A stretch of 64,000 nucleotides of DNA from positions 2,190,001 to 2,254,000 of the forward strand of contig NZ_CP019704.1 in NCBI RefSeq assembly GCF_002005425.1, read 5' to 3'. Numbering within the stretch: the stretch's first letter is position 1; the number at the start of each line of letters is the position of its first letter. The position numbers were made by a program, and so were the translations under genes. This document shows, in pieces, positions 27,324-36,466 of the stretch. Source of the DNA: Polaribacter sp. BM10 (GTDB lineage Bacteria > Bacteroidota > Bacteroidia > Flavobacteriales > Flavobacteriaceae). Below the pieces are notes generated by a model that saw only the letters and a list, made by a program, of their open reading frames with translations, made no database searches and was not told the origin of the DNA.

Positions 27324-28268
27324 TTAAATTTTAATAATTTTTTTTGTGAAACTATTATTTTTATCATCGTTAGAAATAAAGTAAACACCACTATTTAAAT
27401 CACTCATATCAATAATTTCTGAAGATTTTTTTGTTTCTATTTTTTTAATGATAGCTCCAAAAATATTAGAAATTGTAAGTTTTGAATTGTTTGGAATATT
27501 TTTTATCTCTATTTTTCCTTTAGTTGGGTTTGGGTAAATTTTTAATTCTTTTTTTTTAACATCTTTGGTAGATAATGATGCATTATAACACGTAGATTCA
27601 GGATTGTTTAAATTAAAAGCAGTTGTACTAGAAACACTATTTCTATGTAACACCATTTTATCAATAAATAAATAAGAAGATCTAGCATCTATAGTAATTG
27701 TATACTCTTTAGCCTCATTAAAAGTGACAAAAACTCGATGAGAATCTCCATCATTGGTATTAGTTACAAAACCATAATCTAAACGATTACCAAATGCTTT
27801 AATAAAATTCTCTGTAGAACTTCCTTCTGCACAATGTAAATCTGCACTAGAATTACAATATGGTTTTGGATAAACTTTGGCACCGTTTTTTATTCCATAA
27901 AAATCTTCTCCGTCTATCTTTAACCAAGCATCATTATGCTCTCCTTTACTAGTTCCTTTACCAACTCTCATTCTCCATGCAAATCTGTATGTACCAGGAT
28001 TATTAATTTTTATTTTATAAACAATTGGCGCGCCAGAAAGTGCATTAAAAGACTCATTACCTGTCCAATGTAAATAGGTTACTTCTTCTCCTTCAAATGT
28101 TTCTGTTGCTATTTTCCATCTGTCATCGTTTAGTATTCCAGATTCCATTTCTATTGTTAACAAACCATCTTTTTCTTCAAAGGGTAATGTACCATCGCAA
28201 ATAGCTGTTTGTGCAAACAATTGAATTGAAACGAATGATAAGGTAAAAAGTAAAAAAAAATTCTTCAT
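27324..28268 (-). CDS. T9SS-secreted carbohydrate-binding-like protein
   Basis: The 314-aa protein is read from the ATG at 28268, which gives the signal peptide MKNFFLLFTLSF...FAQ and fits the operator spacing. One jelly-roll-like domain (about 20-215) contains LTIEMESG, VYKIKINNPGTYRFAWRMRVG, HNDAWLKIDG and SYLFIDKMVLHR, a layout of galactose-binding/CBM-like modules. A type A T9SS sorting domain follows (about 240-314). No catalytic domain is visible. The same module, including the NDA(W/Y) motif, recurs in the lipoprotein at 62101-62763. It precedes a sulfatase in the same transcript, so it may present the polymer to surface enzymes. Confidence 0.72.
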   Translation of the reverse strand: MKNFFLLFTLSFVSIQLFAQTAICDGTLPFEEKDGLLTIEMESGILNDDRWKIATETFEGEEVTYLHWTGNESFNALSGAPIVYKIKINNPGTYRFAWRMRVGKGTSKGEHNDAWLKIDGEDFYGIKNGAKVYPKPYCNSSADLHCAEGSSTENFIKAFGNRLDYGFVTNTNDGDSHRVFVTFNEAKEYTITIDARSSYLFIDKMVLHRNSVSSTTAFNLNNPESTCYNASLSTKDVKKKELKIYPNPTKGKIEIKNIPNNSKLTISNIFGAIIKKIETKKSSEIIDMSDLNSGVYFISNDDKNNSFTKKIIKI

Positions 28269-28314
28269 AATTCTTCTGTATAAAGTCAAAAATAAGTTTT
28301 GCTTATTTTAAAAG

Positions 28315-28332
28315 CATCCTGTTGTATAATGC
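28315..28332 (-). promoter_or_regulatory. Direct-repeat operator, site 8 (upstream of CBM-like/sulfatase operon)
   Basis: In gene direction GCATTATACAACAGGATG, 47 bp before the ATG at 28268. The constant spacing supports that start over the upstream ATG at 28289. It begins just after the stop of the GH78 gene ahead. Confidence 0.65.
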
Positions 28333-28333
28333 T

Positions 28334-31201
28334 TTACTTTGATGATTTTTGATATTTTATTTTATAGGTTCCAGAACCTAAAAGTATATTTGTTGTATCT
28401 GCTATGACAATTTGATTTTTATCTTTAAAAGCATCAAAAGATGTATCATTTATTTTTAAAGATTCAAACTCTTTTTTATCTAAAATAATTTTAGCTTCAG
28501 TATTAAAAGGCACTTCCAAATTCATTGTTAATAAACCACCTTCAGAAGTCCAATTATTTTTGATACTTCCAAACGGAGTTGGCACAGATACTTGTGTACT
28601 TGAAATTTGACCTGAAAATTCTGGATTTACGATAAATTGTTTAAATCCTGCTTTTTCTGTTGATGATTGAATACCACCTAAAGACTCGTAAAAATACGCA
28701 GCAAAACCACTGTGCATTGGATGGTTTAAAGAGTTTGATGGTCCTTCCATTTCTTCCCAAATAAACTGACGCTCTGGCCATGTTGTGAAACCTGAATTCA
28801 TTACATAAGTTTGACTTGGAAAATCTGGTGTTGTTAAAATTTGATACGCTAAATCTGCTTTTCCGTATTTAGACAACACTGTATAAATGTATCTGTTACC
28901 ATGAATACCTGTAGAGTGATGACCTCCTTTTACCTCAACAATATTGTGCACTAAACCATTTACAACAGTTTCTATTTCTGATGCTGGAACCATATTAAAT
29001 TGTAAAGCTTGTACAGTTGCTGTCTGACTTTGATACCATTTGTGTTTTGTGTTTGGAATATCAACTAAAAACTGTTGATTGAAGGCTTTTAACAACGCTT
29101 CTTTTTCTTTTTTCATTTTCGTTTCATAAACAGCATCATTATTCATTTTTGCAAATTTCTCCATAATTCCTAAAACATCATAAAAATAGGCATTTGCAGA
29201 AATAATAGGATCACATTCCATTGCACTTGGATTTTTTCTTCTATCCCAAAGTGGCGGACACCAATCTCCCATTCCATCTTGCATAATTCCGTTTTCTCCT
29301 TTAAAGTTCAGGTAAAAATCGGTCAATCCTTTCATTGGTTCATAATAGTCTTTTACGATTTCATCATCACCGTAAAACTTATAATTATACCAAGGCAAAT
29401 ACATGGTTGCAACACCCCAATCTATTTTTGCATACGTAGAAGTTCTTTTACCTGGTGCAATCATTGTTGGCACTTGAAACTTTAATTCAGGATTGTTATG
29501 TCCTTTTGTTGGTCGCATTTGTGTTTTAATGTCTTCCATGTATTTTTTATAAAAATCATACATATCATAATTGTATAAAGCATATTCACAAAATGCGTGT
29601 GCATCACCTAACCAACCACATTTTTCTCTATGAGGACAATCTTCTGGAATTCCGTGAACGTTGTCTACAATTGTCCATTTACTAATGTCATGCATTTTGT
29701 TTAGCAGTGCATCAGAAGACGAAAAACTACCTGTTTCTTGAATATCTGTAGCTACCAAAACTGCCTTAATCATATCTGCATCTGGCTTTCTAGAAATTCC
29801 TTTAATTTTGGCATATCTAAATCCGTGATAACTAAATTTTGGTTCCCAAGATTCTAAATCATTTCCTTTACAAATGTATTTGTAAACTTGTGTCATTCCA
29901 TTTGCGCCACCACCTGTAGAGCCTTTAAAAATATCCTTTCCGTTTGTTAAAAGTGCTTCTGTAGTAATAATATCTATCAGTTGTCCTTTTTTTTCTTCTA
30001 CATTAATTTTTACCCAACCAGCAATGTTTTGTCCAAAATCTACAATCCATTCTCCATCTGTACCTTTAAAAACCCTTGTAGGTGATAACTCTTTTAGTTT
30101 TTTAATGGCAGGCATTTGTTGTGCACTAATTGTTCTTAATTTGGGTGATGCAATTTTTGCATTTCCCCAAGTAGTATCATTAAAACCAACAGAAGTCCAA
30201 TTCCCTAATTCGAAATTGGCATCGTAAGTATCTCCTCCATAAATATTATTAAAGACTATAGGACCTGTAGCTTCTTTCCACTGTTCATCCGTATAAAAAT
30301 CTGATGACGTGCCATCAGTATATTGCAGTTTTACCAAACATTTTACGGTTGGCGGGCCATAAGCCATATCTTTTTCTGATTCTGGATCTCTTTTCCAAGA
30401 AATATTTTGACCATAAAAACCATTTCCTAAAATAATTCCGAATGCATTTTTACCCGATTTTAAAGCTGATGTAATATCATAATTTACATAATACGCCTGT
30501 TTATTATAATTAGAAGGTGCAGGATCTAAAACGTGATCACCAACCTTTTCTCCATTTAAAAACAACTCGTAATATCCTAATCCGCAGATATACACTTGGG
30601 CATTTTCTATTTTTTTATCAATCTTAAGTTCGTTTCTAAAATAACTAGCAGCAAATCCGTTTACTTTTTTAGCAGGCTGATTTTTCATTTTACCTGTTTT
30701 ATAATCTCTAAACTGATAAGCAGAAGTTCTGGTATCTTTATTTAAGGTAATCCATTTGGAGTCTCCCCAGTTTTTGTTATCCATCAAACCCATTTCAAAC
30801 TCCTGAACAGCAGACCAATTTGATGCAGTTCCTTTTTCATCCCAAATCTTTACTTTCCAAAAATAATGCTGCAACGCTTTTAAAGGCTTTCCTTGGTATT
30901 TTACAAACGTTGATTTATCACTTATTACTTTATCAGAATTCCAAACATTAGCATCATTTTCATTCAAATTTTCTTCGGATGTAGCTACTAAGATATGATA
31001 AGCAGATTGTGATTTATTATTACCTTCTGCATCAACAGTCCAAGAAAATAAAGGCTGTTTACTTTCTATTGTTGATGGATTTTGTTGTGTATTAACCAAT
31101 AACTTGTCAAAAACAATAGAACTAGAAGTTGACGGTTTATTGCACGAAACACAAATAAAGACTAAGAATATAATTGATAATAGCTTTTGATTTTTTATCA
31201 T
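28334..31201 (-). CDS. Alpha-L-rhamnosidase lipoprotein, GH78
   Basis: The 955-aa enzyme has a lipobox FICVSC (C20). The domain order is as usual for GH78: N-terminal fibronectin-like, jelly roll with CGLGYYELFLNGEKVGDHVLDP, jelly roll with SYHGFRYAKIKG, (alpha/alpha)6 barrel, and C-terminal beta domain. The catalytic block PEDCPHREKCGWLGDAHA (about 515-532) retains the Asp, Glu and second Asp. TTWPERQFIWEEMEG and SLNHPMHSGFAAYF are barrel motifs of the family. It is the second gene after the GH39-like gene (24 bp apart), controlled by site 9. It releases non-reducing-end alpha-L-rhamnose from oligosaccharides. Confidence 0.95.
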   Translation of the reverse strand: MIKNQKLLSIIFLVFICVSCNKPSTSSSIVFDKLLVNTQQNPSTIESKQPLFSWTVDAEGNNKSQSAYHILVATSEENLNENDANVWNSDKVISDKSTFVKYQGKPLKALQHYFWKVKIWDEKGTASNWSAVQEFEMGLMDNKNWGDSKWITLNKDTRTSAYQFRDYKTGKMKNQPAKKVNGFAASYFRNELKIDKKIENAQVYICGLGYYELFLNGEKVGDHVLDPAPSNYNKQAYYVNYDITSALKSGKNAFGIILGNGFYGQNISWKRDPESEKDMAYGPPTVKCLVKLQYTDGTSSDFYTDEQWKEATGPIVFNNIYGGDTYDANFELGNWTSVGFNDTTWGNAKIASPKLRTISAQQMPAIKKLKELSPTRVFKGTDGEWIVDFGQNIAGWVKINVEEKKGQLIDIITTEALLTNGKDIFKGSTGGGANGMTQVYKYICKGNDLESWEPKFSYHGFRYAKIKGISRKPDADMIKAVLVATDIQETGSFSSSDALLNKMHDISKWTIVDNVHGIPEDCPHREKCGWLGDAHAFCEYALYNYDMYDFYKKYMEDIKTQMRPTKGHNNPELKFQVPTMIAPGKRTSTYAKIDWGVATMYLPWYNYKFYGDDEIVKDYYEPMKGLTDFYLNFKGENGIMQDGMGDWCPPLWDRRKNPSAMECDPIISANAYFYDVLGIMEKFAKMNNDAVYETKMKKEKEALLKAFNQQFLVDIPNTKHKWYQSQTATVQALQFNMVPASEIETVVNGLVHNIVEVKGGHHSTGIHGNRYIYTVLSKYGKADLAYQILTTPDFPSQTYVMNSGFTTWPERQFIWEEMEGPSNSLNHPMHSGFAAYFYESLGGIQSSTEKAGFKQFIVNPEFSGQISSTQVSVPTPFGSIKNNWTSEGGLLTMNLEVPFNTEAKIILDKKEFESLKINDTSFDAFKDKNQIVIADTTNILLGSGTYKIKYQKSSK

Positions 31202-31225
31202 TTGGTAAATCTTATTTTATTGATT

Positions 31226-33784
31226 TTAGTAAAGTAATTTTACAAAAGCATTATTGATTTTTAAAATATAAATACCCTTTGCGTAAGCAGAAATATCAAT
31301 AGTATTTCCTTTTCCTTCCATCATTTTTTTTCCAGTGATGGAGAATACTTTCCAACTTTGAAGAGTTTGATTTTTTATTTGAAACACCCCATTGTTACTT
31401 GGATTTGGAAATACAGTAATCTTTTGTAAACTATTTTTATCAACAGATAATTGACCATTAGAAAAAATTGCTTTGATATTTAGATCTGATGTTACTGTAA
31501 TTGCTAACGGATTATCTGTACTTGTAATATCTCCTTCCCAACCTTCAAACGTCCAACCTTCATTGGCAACAGCAATTAAACTCAATTCTTGTCCATTCAG
31601 TGCAGTACCACTGCCATAATTTAATAGACCTTGACCTTCTTTGCTAAGCGTTATTGAATGCGTCATTAAATTATTTGGAATAAATTCTATCTTATCAAAA
31701 ACAATACTTCCAGAACTGAAATTATTATAAAATTTAAATTCATTGATTGTACCTGTCCATAATCCCCAATTTGTTAAATCAAAATCTAAAGTATGCCATT
31801 GGTTATCATTAGGCACTGTTTCTTTTTTTCTTCCAGATACAAAACTTGAACCTGGGGCATTTGGTGCCATTTGCAAATCTGGTTTATCTGTACTATTTTT
31901 AACTACAATTCTTAAAGTACTATACAAATTCGCATTGATGTTAACATCTGTTACGGCTAACATTGGCCAAGAAACGTTAGAAGAGAAATCTATAGTTAAT
32001 TTATCGTTCTCTGTATTGATTGTCATACCATTTTTTACAGCAGACCAAGCAGAAAAATCATCTGTAGTAGACCAAACATAGGTTGCTGGAGTAATGGCTT
32101 CTAGAAAATTAGCTTCTGGTCTAAATTCGAATTTTTCAAAAGCAAAAGAACCTATTTCAGTAGAAATATTAACTTCAGATCCAGATTTTCCATCATTTCT
32201 TGCTTTAGTAGTAATGGTTTTCCATTCTGTAAAAACAGAAGGATTTGGATTTTCATAATTTTGATAAGCTGTATAACCTGCCTCTGTTAAAGTACGGTCT
32301 GGATCTCCTTTAGAATCAAAACCACTCATTACGTAGTTTGCATTATCAATTAAAAAATTCTGAAGTTTATTATGCTCTTTTCCATAAGCCTTACTTCTGT
32401 AGTATAATGTTGTGCTTACAGGTAAATCTGTTGTAAATGCTACCTCAACAGTTTCAGCATTCCTATAATTAATAGAATTGCTATTGTAATTATAGATTAA
32501 TACATCATACTCATCTTTTGTATCGTTTTTAGCAAAAATGGCATCCAACTCGTTTGTTGATGTATTAGGGTTTCCTGAAATACTGGTTTCATAACGAACT
32601 AAATCTATCATTGTATTTAATTCTTTTATAGCATCAGGATCTTCACTACCTGTTCTATTTCCCCATCTATAAATAAATTCTAAACCTTTGTCTTTATTTT
32701 TATAAAAGGTATTCGAAAAAATCAACTCTACGATTTCTCTATGCGAAGTTTCGCAAGTAATATAACCTTTACCATCTGCACCCTTCATAGTTGTAACAGT
32801 AGAATACTCCATAATATCTATTGTTGTTTCAGGATTCCATTTAGGGTTATTAATTAATGGTTCAAAATTTTTGGTGTATTTTCCATTTATATCTCTAAGA
32901 GCACTATTATCTATAATAATGTAATCTGATAATCCCCAAAAATCACATTTTATATTATTGGCATCGTTATACTCTATAAGATCATCTATAAAGGAAGCAT
33001 AAGGCTCTCCTTTATAGTTTAAAATAGTTCCGTTTTTATATAAAAACCCAGGATTTCTAGTATGCAATCCAACCTTAGCATTAGGTAAAATAGCTCTTAC
33101 TGCACTTTCTGTATTTGCAAAATGTTCTATAAAATCTTGTTTGGTACCAAACCAATGATCTGGTGTTTCAATTTCTGAACCTACTCTAAAACGCCAAGAC
33201 AACACTTTTTCTTCTCCATAGGTTTCTACCAGTTTTGTCATCAACGCTTTTATAAAATCGTGATAGGCTTGTTTATCTGCAGGAGGCAAAGAATTTCCAT
33301 AAATGGATATTCTTTCATCTTCACGAAAGTTGATATTATCTCTTGTACCTTTTGGAATAAAAGTATACCCATGCTGAAAAGCCCAAGGTGGTTGATCTAA
33401 AGCGATTTGTAAAATTTCGGTTTGCGAGTTTACAACCTTATTAAGTCTTTCTATTAAAGGATCCCATCTATACACATATTTATTATTGATAGAATCGTAT
33501 AAACAAGGATCAAAATCTAAATCTTTTGCATTCTCGCCATTTACTTTTTTATTAATTCCTCCAATCATCCTAACAATATTCATTTTAAGTCCTGTACGAA
33601 TATTAGAACCACTTTTTGGACTTATTCTATTTGCTGTATTCCAAACATTGTGAATAGGAAGTTTTTTATCGTTTTCACTTGTAAAATCAGTAGATAATTT
33701 TACTTGAGCTTGCGTAAAGGCTACAAAAGTAAAACTCAGTAAAATAAGGAGATTATGCTTTAAAAACTTTTGGTTTTTCATCAT
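31226..33784 (-). CDS. T9SS-secreted GH39-like glycoside hydrolase, multidomain
   Basis: The protein is about 852 aa from the ATG at 33784 (a longer frame starts at 33811). After a signal peptide (ending TQAQ) comes a TIM barrel with features of clan GH-A family GH39: QIALDQPPWAF, VLSWRFRVGSEIETP giving a likely acid/base glutamate (residue 213 counted from 33811, 204 from the chosen start) and TIDIMEYST giving a likely nucleophile (335, or 326). The usual NEP is replaced by SEI, so the assignment is tentative. A jelly-roll CBM-like domain follows (about 560-710), then an InlB B-repeat-type module (GWTFEGWEGDITS) and a type A T9SS sorting domain. GH39 members are mostly beta-xylosidases, which would suit xylose in ulvan. 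It leads the operon with GH78 under site 9. Confidence 0.75.
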   Translation of the reverse strand: MMKNQKFLKHNLLILLSFTFVAFTQAQVKLSTDFTSENDKKLPIHNVWNTANRISPKSGSNIRTGLKMNIVRMIGGINKKVNGENAKDLDFDPCLYDSINNKYVYRWDPLIERLNKVVNSQTEILQIALDQPPWAFQHGYTFIPKGTRDNINFREDERISIYGNSLPPADKQAYHDFIKALMTKLVETYGEEKVLSWRFRVGSEIETPDHWFGTKQDFIEHFANTESAVRAILPNAKVGLHTRNPGFLYKNGTILNYKGEPYASFIDDLIEYNDANNIKCDFWGLSDYIIIDNSALRDINGKYTKNFEPLINNPKWNPETTIDIMEYSTVTTMKGADGKGYITCETSHREIVELIFSNTFYKNKDKGLEFIYRWGNRTGSEDPDAIKELNTMIDLVRYETSISGNPNTSTNELDAIFAKNDTKDEYDVLIYNYNSNSINYRNAETVEVAFTTDLPVSTTLYYRSKAYGKEHNKLQNFLIDNANYVMSGFDSKGDPDRTLTEAGYTAYQNYENPNPSVFTEWKTITTKARNDGKSGSEVNISTEIGSFAFEKFEFRPEANFLEAITPATYVWSTTDDFSAWSAVKNGMTINTENDKLTIDFSSNVSWPMLAVTDVNINANLYSTLRIVVKNSTDKPDLQMAPNAPGSSFVSGRKKETVPNDNQWHTLDFDLTNWGLWTGTINEFKFYNNFSSGSIVFDKIEFIPNNLMTHSITLSKEGQGLLNYGSGTALNGQELSLIAVANEGWTFEGWEGDITSTDNPLAITVTSDLNIKAIFSNGQLSVDKNSLQKITVFPNPSNNGVFQIKNQTLQSWKVFSITGKKMMEGKGNTIDISAYAKGIYILKINNAFVKLLY

Positions 33785-33836
33785 TACATTTATGGGTATT
33801 AAACTTCTCAAAACTAACCGTTTAAAATTTTGATCA

Positions 33837-33854
33837 TATCCTGTAGTCTCCTGA
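33837..33854 (-). promoter_or_regulatory. Direct-repeat operator, site 9 (upstream of GH39-like/GH78 operon)
   Basis: In gene direction TCAGGAGACTACAGGATA, two strong half-sites 10 bp apart, 53 bp before the ATG at 33784. It lies between rhaT and the GH39-like gene. Confidence 0.75.
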
Positions 33855-33874
33855 TGTATTATGATTACTTATTT

Positions 33875-34927
33875 TTATATAGAATTTCCAATACCCACCA
33901 AAACAACGGATAAAATAATCACAACAATTCCTGATGTTATGGTCCATTTTGTTTTTTTGGTAACACCTTGCCATTCTTTGCGATAAATTCCCCATAGATT
34001 GGCAGTTAAAATAATCGTAGACATATGTAAAATCCAAGAACTTGCTCCATTTCCTAATTTACTTTCTCCCATTCCGTAAAAGAAGAATTGTAAAAACCAG
34101 ATGATACCTGCTAATGCAGAGAATAAAATATTATTACGGATTGGTGTACTTTTATTTGTGAAATCTTTATACGATTTATTTCTGATACTCAAAATGCTAG
34201 TCCAAACTAAATTCGTGGCTAAACCACCCCAAAGAATCACCACAAAAGTTACATTATTAGCAAACAAGTGTTCATATCCTGCTGCAACAGCAGCATCTGC
34301 TAAAGGTTTTCCTGCTTCTATACCAAAGCTAAAAAAAGAACTTAAAATCCCAGATAAGATTGCAACAATTAATCCTTTTACCAAATTAAATTCTGAAACA
34401 CTCTTTTTCTTTTCTTCTTCTGATAATTCCTTTTCTTTTAGCATTCCTGCTTTTCCAGAAAGCGCAATCCCTAAAAGGCAAACCAAAACTCCGAGTAAAA
34501 CAACTTGTCCGCCAGTAGAAGAGATCATTTCTGTAAACGAAGTTTTACCTTCTTGAGGATTAAAATTATAATAAACAGAAGGTACAACAGCACCAAAAGC
34601 AGCGCAAAAACCTAAAACTACGGAGTTTCCTAAAGACATTCCTAAATAACGTACTCCTAAGCCATAAGACAAACCACCTATACCCCAAAGTAATCCCATT
34701 AAAAAGGTAATTCCTAAAATTGTATTGGAGCTTGATGCAATAATTTCTACAAAACCTGGCACTGTTACATAAGCTGCAATTGGTGGTACAATTAGCCATG
34801 ACATGATACCACCAACCATCCAATAGGTTTCCCAAGACCAACCTTTTACTTTGTTGTATGGCATGTAAAAACTACCTGCTGCTACACCTCCTAAAGAATG
34901 AAATAATACTCCTAAAATTGCTTGCAT
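33875..34927 (-). CDS. rhaT: L-rhamnose/H+ symporter RhaT
   Basis: The 350-aa inner-membrane protein has about ten hydrophobic helices, of the drug/metabolite transporter superfamily. The N-terminal block ILGVLFHSLGGVAAGSFYMPYNKVKGWSWE and GLLWGIGGLSYGLGVRYLGMSLG are highly characteristic of RhaT. It imports L-rhamnose with protons and thus takes up the main product of the GH78 enzymes. It is monocistronic, with operator site 10 located 55 bp upstream and site 9 behind it. Together with rhaM it identifies rhamnose as the central sugar of this locus. Confidence 0.96.
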   Translation of the reverse strand: MQAILGVLFHSLGGVAAGSFYMPYNKVKGWSWETYWMVGGIMSWLIVPPIAAYVTVPGFVEIIASSSNTILGITFLMGLLWGIGGLSYGLGVRYLGMSLGNSVVLGFCAAFGAVVPSVYYNFNPQEGKTSFTEMISSTGGQVVLLGVLVCLLGIALSGKAGMLKEKELSEEEKKKSVSEFNLVKGLIVAILSGILSSFFSFGIEAGKPLADAAVAAGYEHLFANNVTFVVILWGGLATNLVWTSILSIRNKSYKDFTNKSTPIRNNILFSALAGIIWFLQFFFYGMGESKLGNGASSWILHMSTIILTANLWGIYRKEWQGVTKKTKWTITSGIVVIILSVVLVGIGNSI

Positions 34928-34981
34928 AATTTTATTTTAAGTTTGTTAATGTATAATTTTACTGCATACTAAGTTGATTTG

Positions 34982-34999
34982 TATCCTGTACTATGCCGA
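34982..34999 (-). promoter_or_regulatory. Direct-repeat operator, site 10 (upstream of rhaT)
   Basis: In gene direction TCGGCATAGTACAGGATA, 55 bp before the rhaT start. The proximal half is exact. Confidence 0.7.
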
Positions 35000-35027
35000 A
35001 ATATTATTTTATTAAAATAAAGGGAAT

Positions 35028-36428
35028 TTATTGATGTGAAACCTTATTGATGTACACAGGGTTTTTAGTCTTTGGAATTGGTGCATCAGTATCTTTCCAC
35101 CATTTTTTCAATATTTTTAATAACTCCTCTTTCTTTTCTGGATTTGTATCTATAAGATTATTTTTTTCTCCAACATCTTCAGATAAATTATACAATTCCA
35201 TATCGTTATCTTCAAAATAATAATGAAGTTTCCAATCTCCTTTCCTTACTACAGAACCAGGGCGTGTTCTAAATAAAGAATCTCTGTTTTCGTTATCATT
35301 TTCATTATAGGCTTGTAAATAAATAGGAAAATGCCAAAACAAAGGGCGCTCCAAATCATTAGTTTCTTCTTGCAAAATTGTTGCTATATTATTTCCATCC
35401 AAAGATAAATTAGTAGCATCTACTTTAGCATAATTTAGTATTGTTGGAAAAATATCTAAATTTGTTATTGCGACTTCACTCTTCGTATTTTTTTTTATTT
35501 TACCATTTAAAACAAAGAAAAAAGGCTCTCTAATACCACCTTCATAATAACTTCCTTTTCCGGCTCGTAATGGTTTTTGTTTGGTTATACCATATAAACC
35601 ACCATTATCTGAAGTAAAAACAATCAAGGTATTATCAAAAAGATGTTTTTCTTTTAGTTTATTTATAAGTAACCCTATGTTTCTATCTAGGTTATCAACC
35701 ATAGACCCATATTCTGGATTTCCCTGACCATTCCATGGTGCCTTTTTTTCATATTTAGGCAAAATACTATCCACTGGCATTATAGGTACATGAACGGCAT
35801 AAGGCGAATAATTAAGATAAAATGGTTTTTGTACAGTATCTATAAATTGTATCGCTTTTTCCATTATAGCATCCGTTAGATATTTATCAGAACCGCCTTC
35901 AATTGTTACATTTTTATAAGGCGGGTAATAACTTTTTGGCAACCCATTGTGCCCCCCTCCAATATTTACATCAAATCCATATTCTAAAGGATTATCGCTT
36001 AAATGCCACTTTCCTGCCTGACAGGTCACATATCCATTCTCACGCAGTACCTTTGGTAAAATAGTATGTTTTTTGGAGAGTGTATGTGTGTTTTTTGTTG
36101 GAATCAATTTTCTGTGTTCAGATTTCCCACGTGTTGAAGGACTAACCGTGTAAATCCCATGACGTGGTGTCCATTGCCCAGTCATTAAACACGCTCTGCT
36201 AGGTGCACAGTTTGAAGCTGATGCATAACCATTTGTAAAGACCATACCTAAGCTCGATAAATAGTCTATGTTTGGTGTTTCATAATATTCACTTCCCATA
36301 AACCCTACATCTTTCCAACCCATATCATCAACGTTTATGATAATTATGTTTGGAACTGAAGATTCTTGTTTGTTAGCACAAGCTTGACTTAATAGTACTA
36401 TTAAGATTAATCGTATAATTTTTATCAT
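35028..36428 (-). CDS. Sulfatase lipoprotein, family S1
   Basis: The protein is 466 aa from the ATG at 36428, chosen because it yields a lipoprotein signal (MIKIIRLILIVLLSQAC, C17); the longer frame from 36473 overlaps the preceding gene. The domain shows NIIIINVDDMGWKDVGFMG, maturation motif CAPSR (C74), TPRHGIYTV, GKWHLSDNP and IVFTSDNGGLYG. It resembles the sulfatase at 25736-27322 in overall layout. It is the last gene of the long minus-strand operon starting at 48238. The target is presumably a sulfated rhamnose or xylose in ulvan oligomers. Confidence 0.92.
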   Translation of the reverse strand: MIKIIRLILIVLLSQACANKQESSVPNIIIINVDDMGWKDVGFMGSEYYETPNIDYLSSLGMVFTNGYASASNCAPSRACLMTGQWTPRHGIYTVSPSTRGKSEHRKLIPTKNTHTLSKKHTILPKVLRENGYVTCQAGKWHLSDNPLEYGFDVNIGGGHNGLPKSYYPPYKNVTIEGGSDKYLTDAIMEKAIQFIDTVQKPFYLNYSPYAVHVPIMPVDSILPKYEKKAPWNGQGNPEYGSMVDNLDRNIGLLINKLKEKHLFDNTLIVFTSDNGGLYGITKQKPLRAGKGSYYEGGIREPFFFVLNGKIKKNTKSEVAITNLDIFPTILNYAKVDATNLSLDGNNIATILQEETNDLERPLFWHFPIYLQAYNENDNENRDSLFRTRPGSVVRKGDWKLHYYFEDNDMELYNLSEDVGEKNNLIDTNPEKKEELLKILKKWWKDTDAPIPKTKNPVYINKVSHQ

Positions 36429-36466
36429 TTGAAAATGATTTTGAATAAAAGTTATTTTTAAATTAA

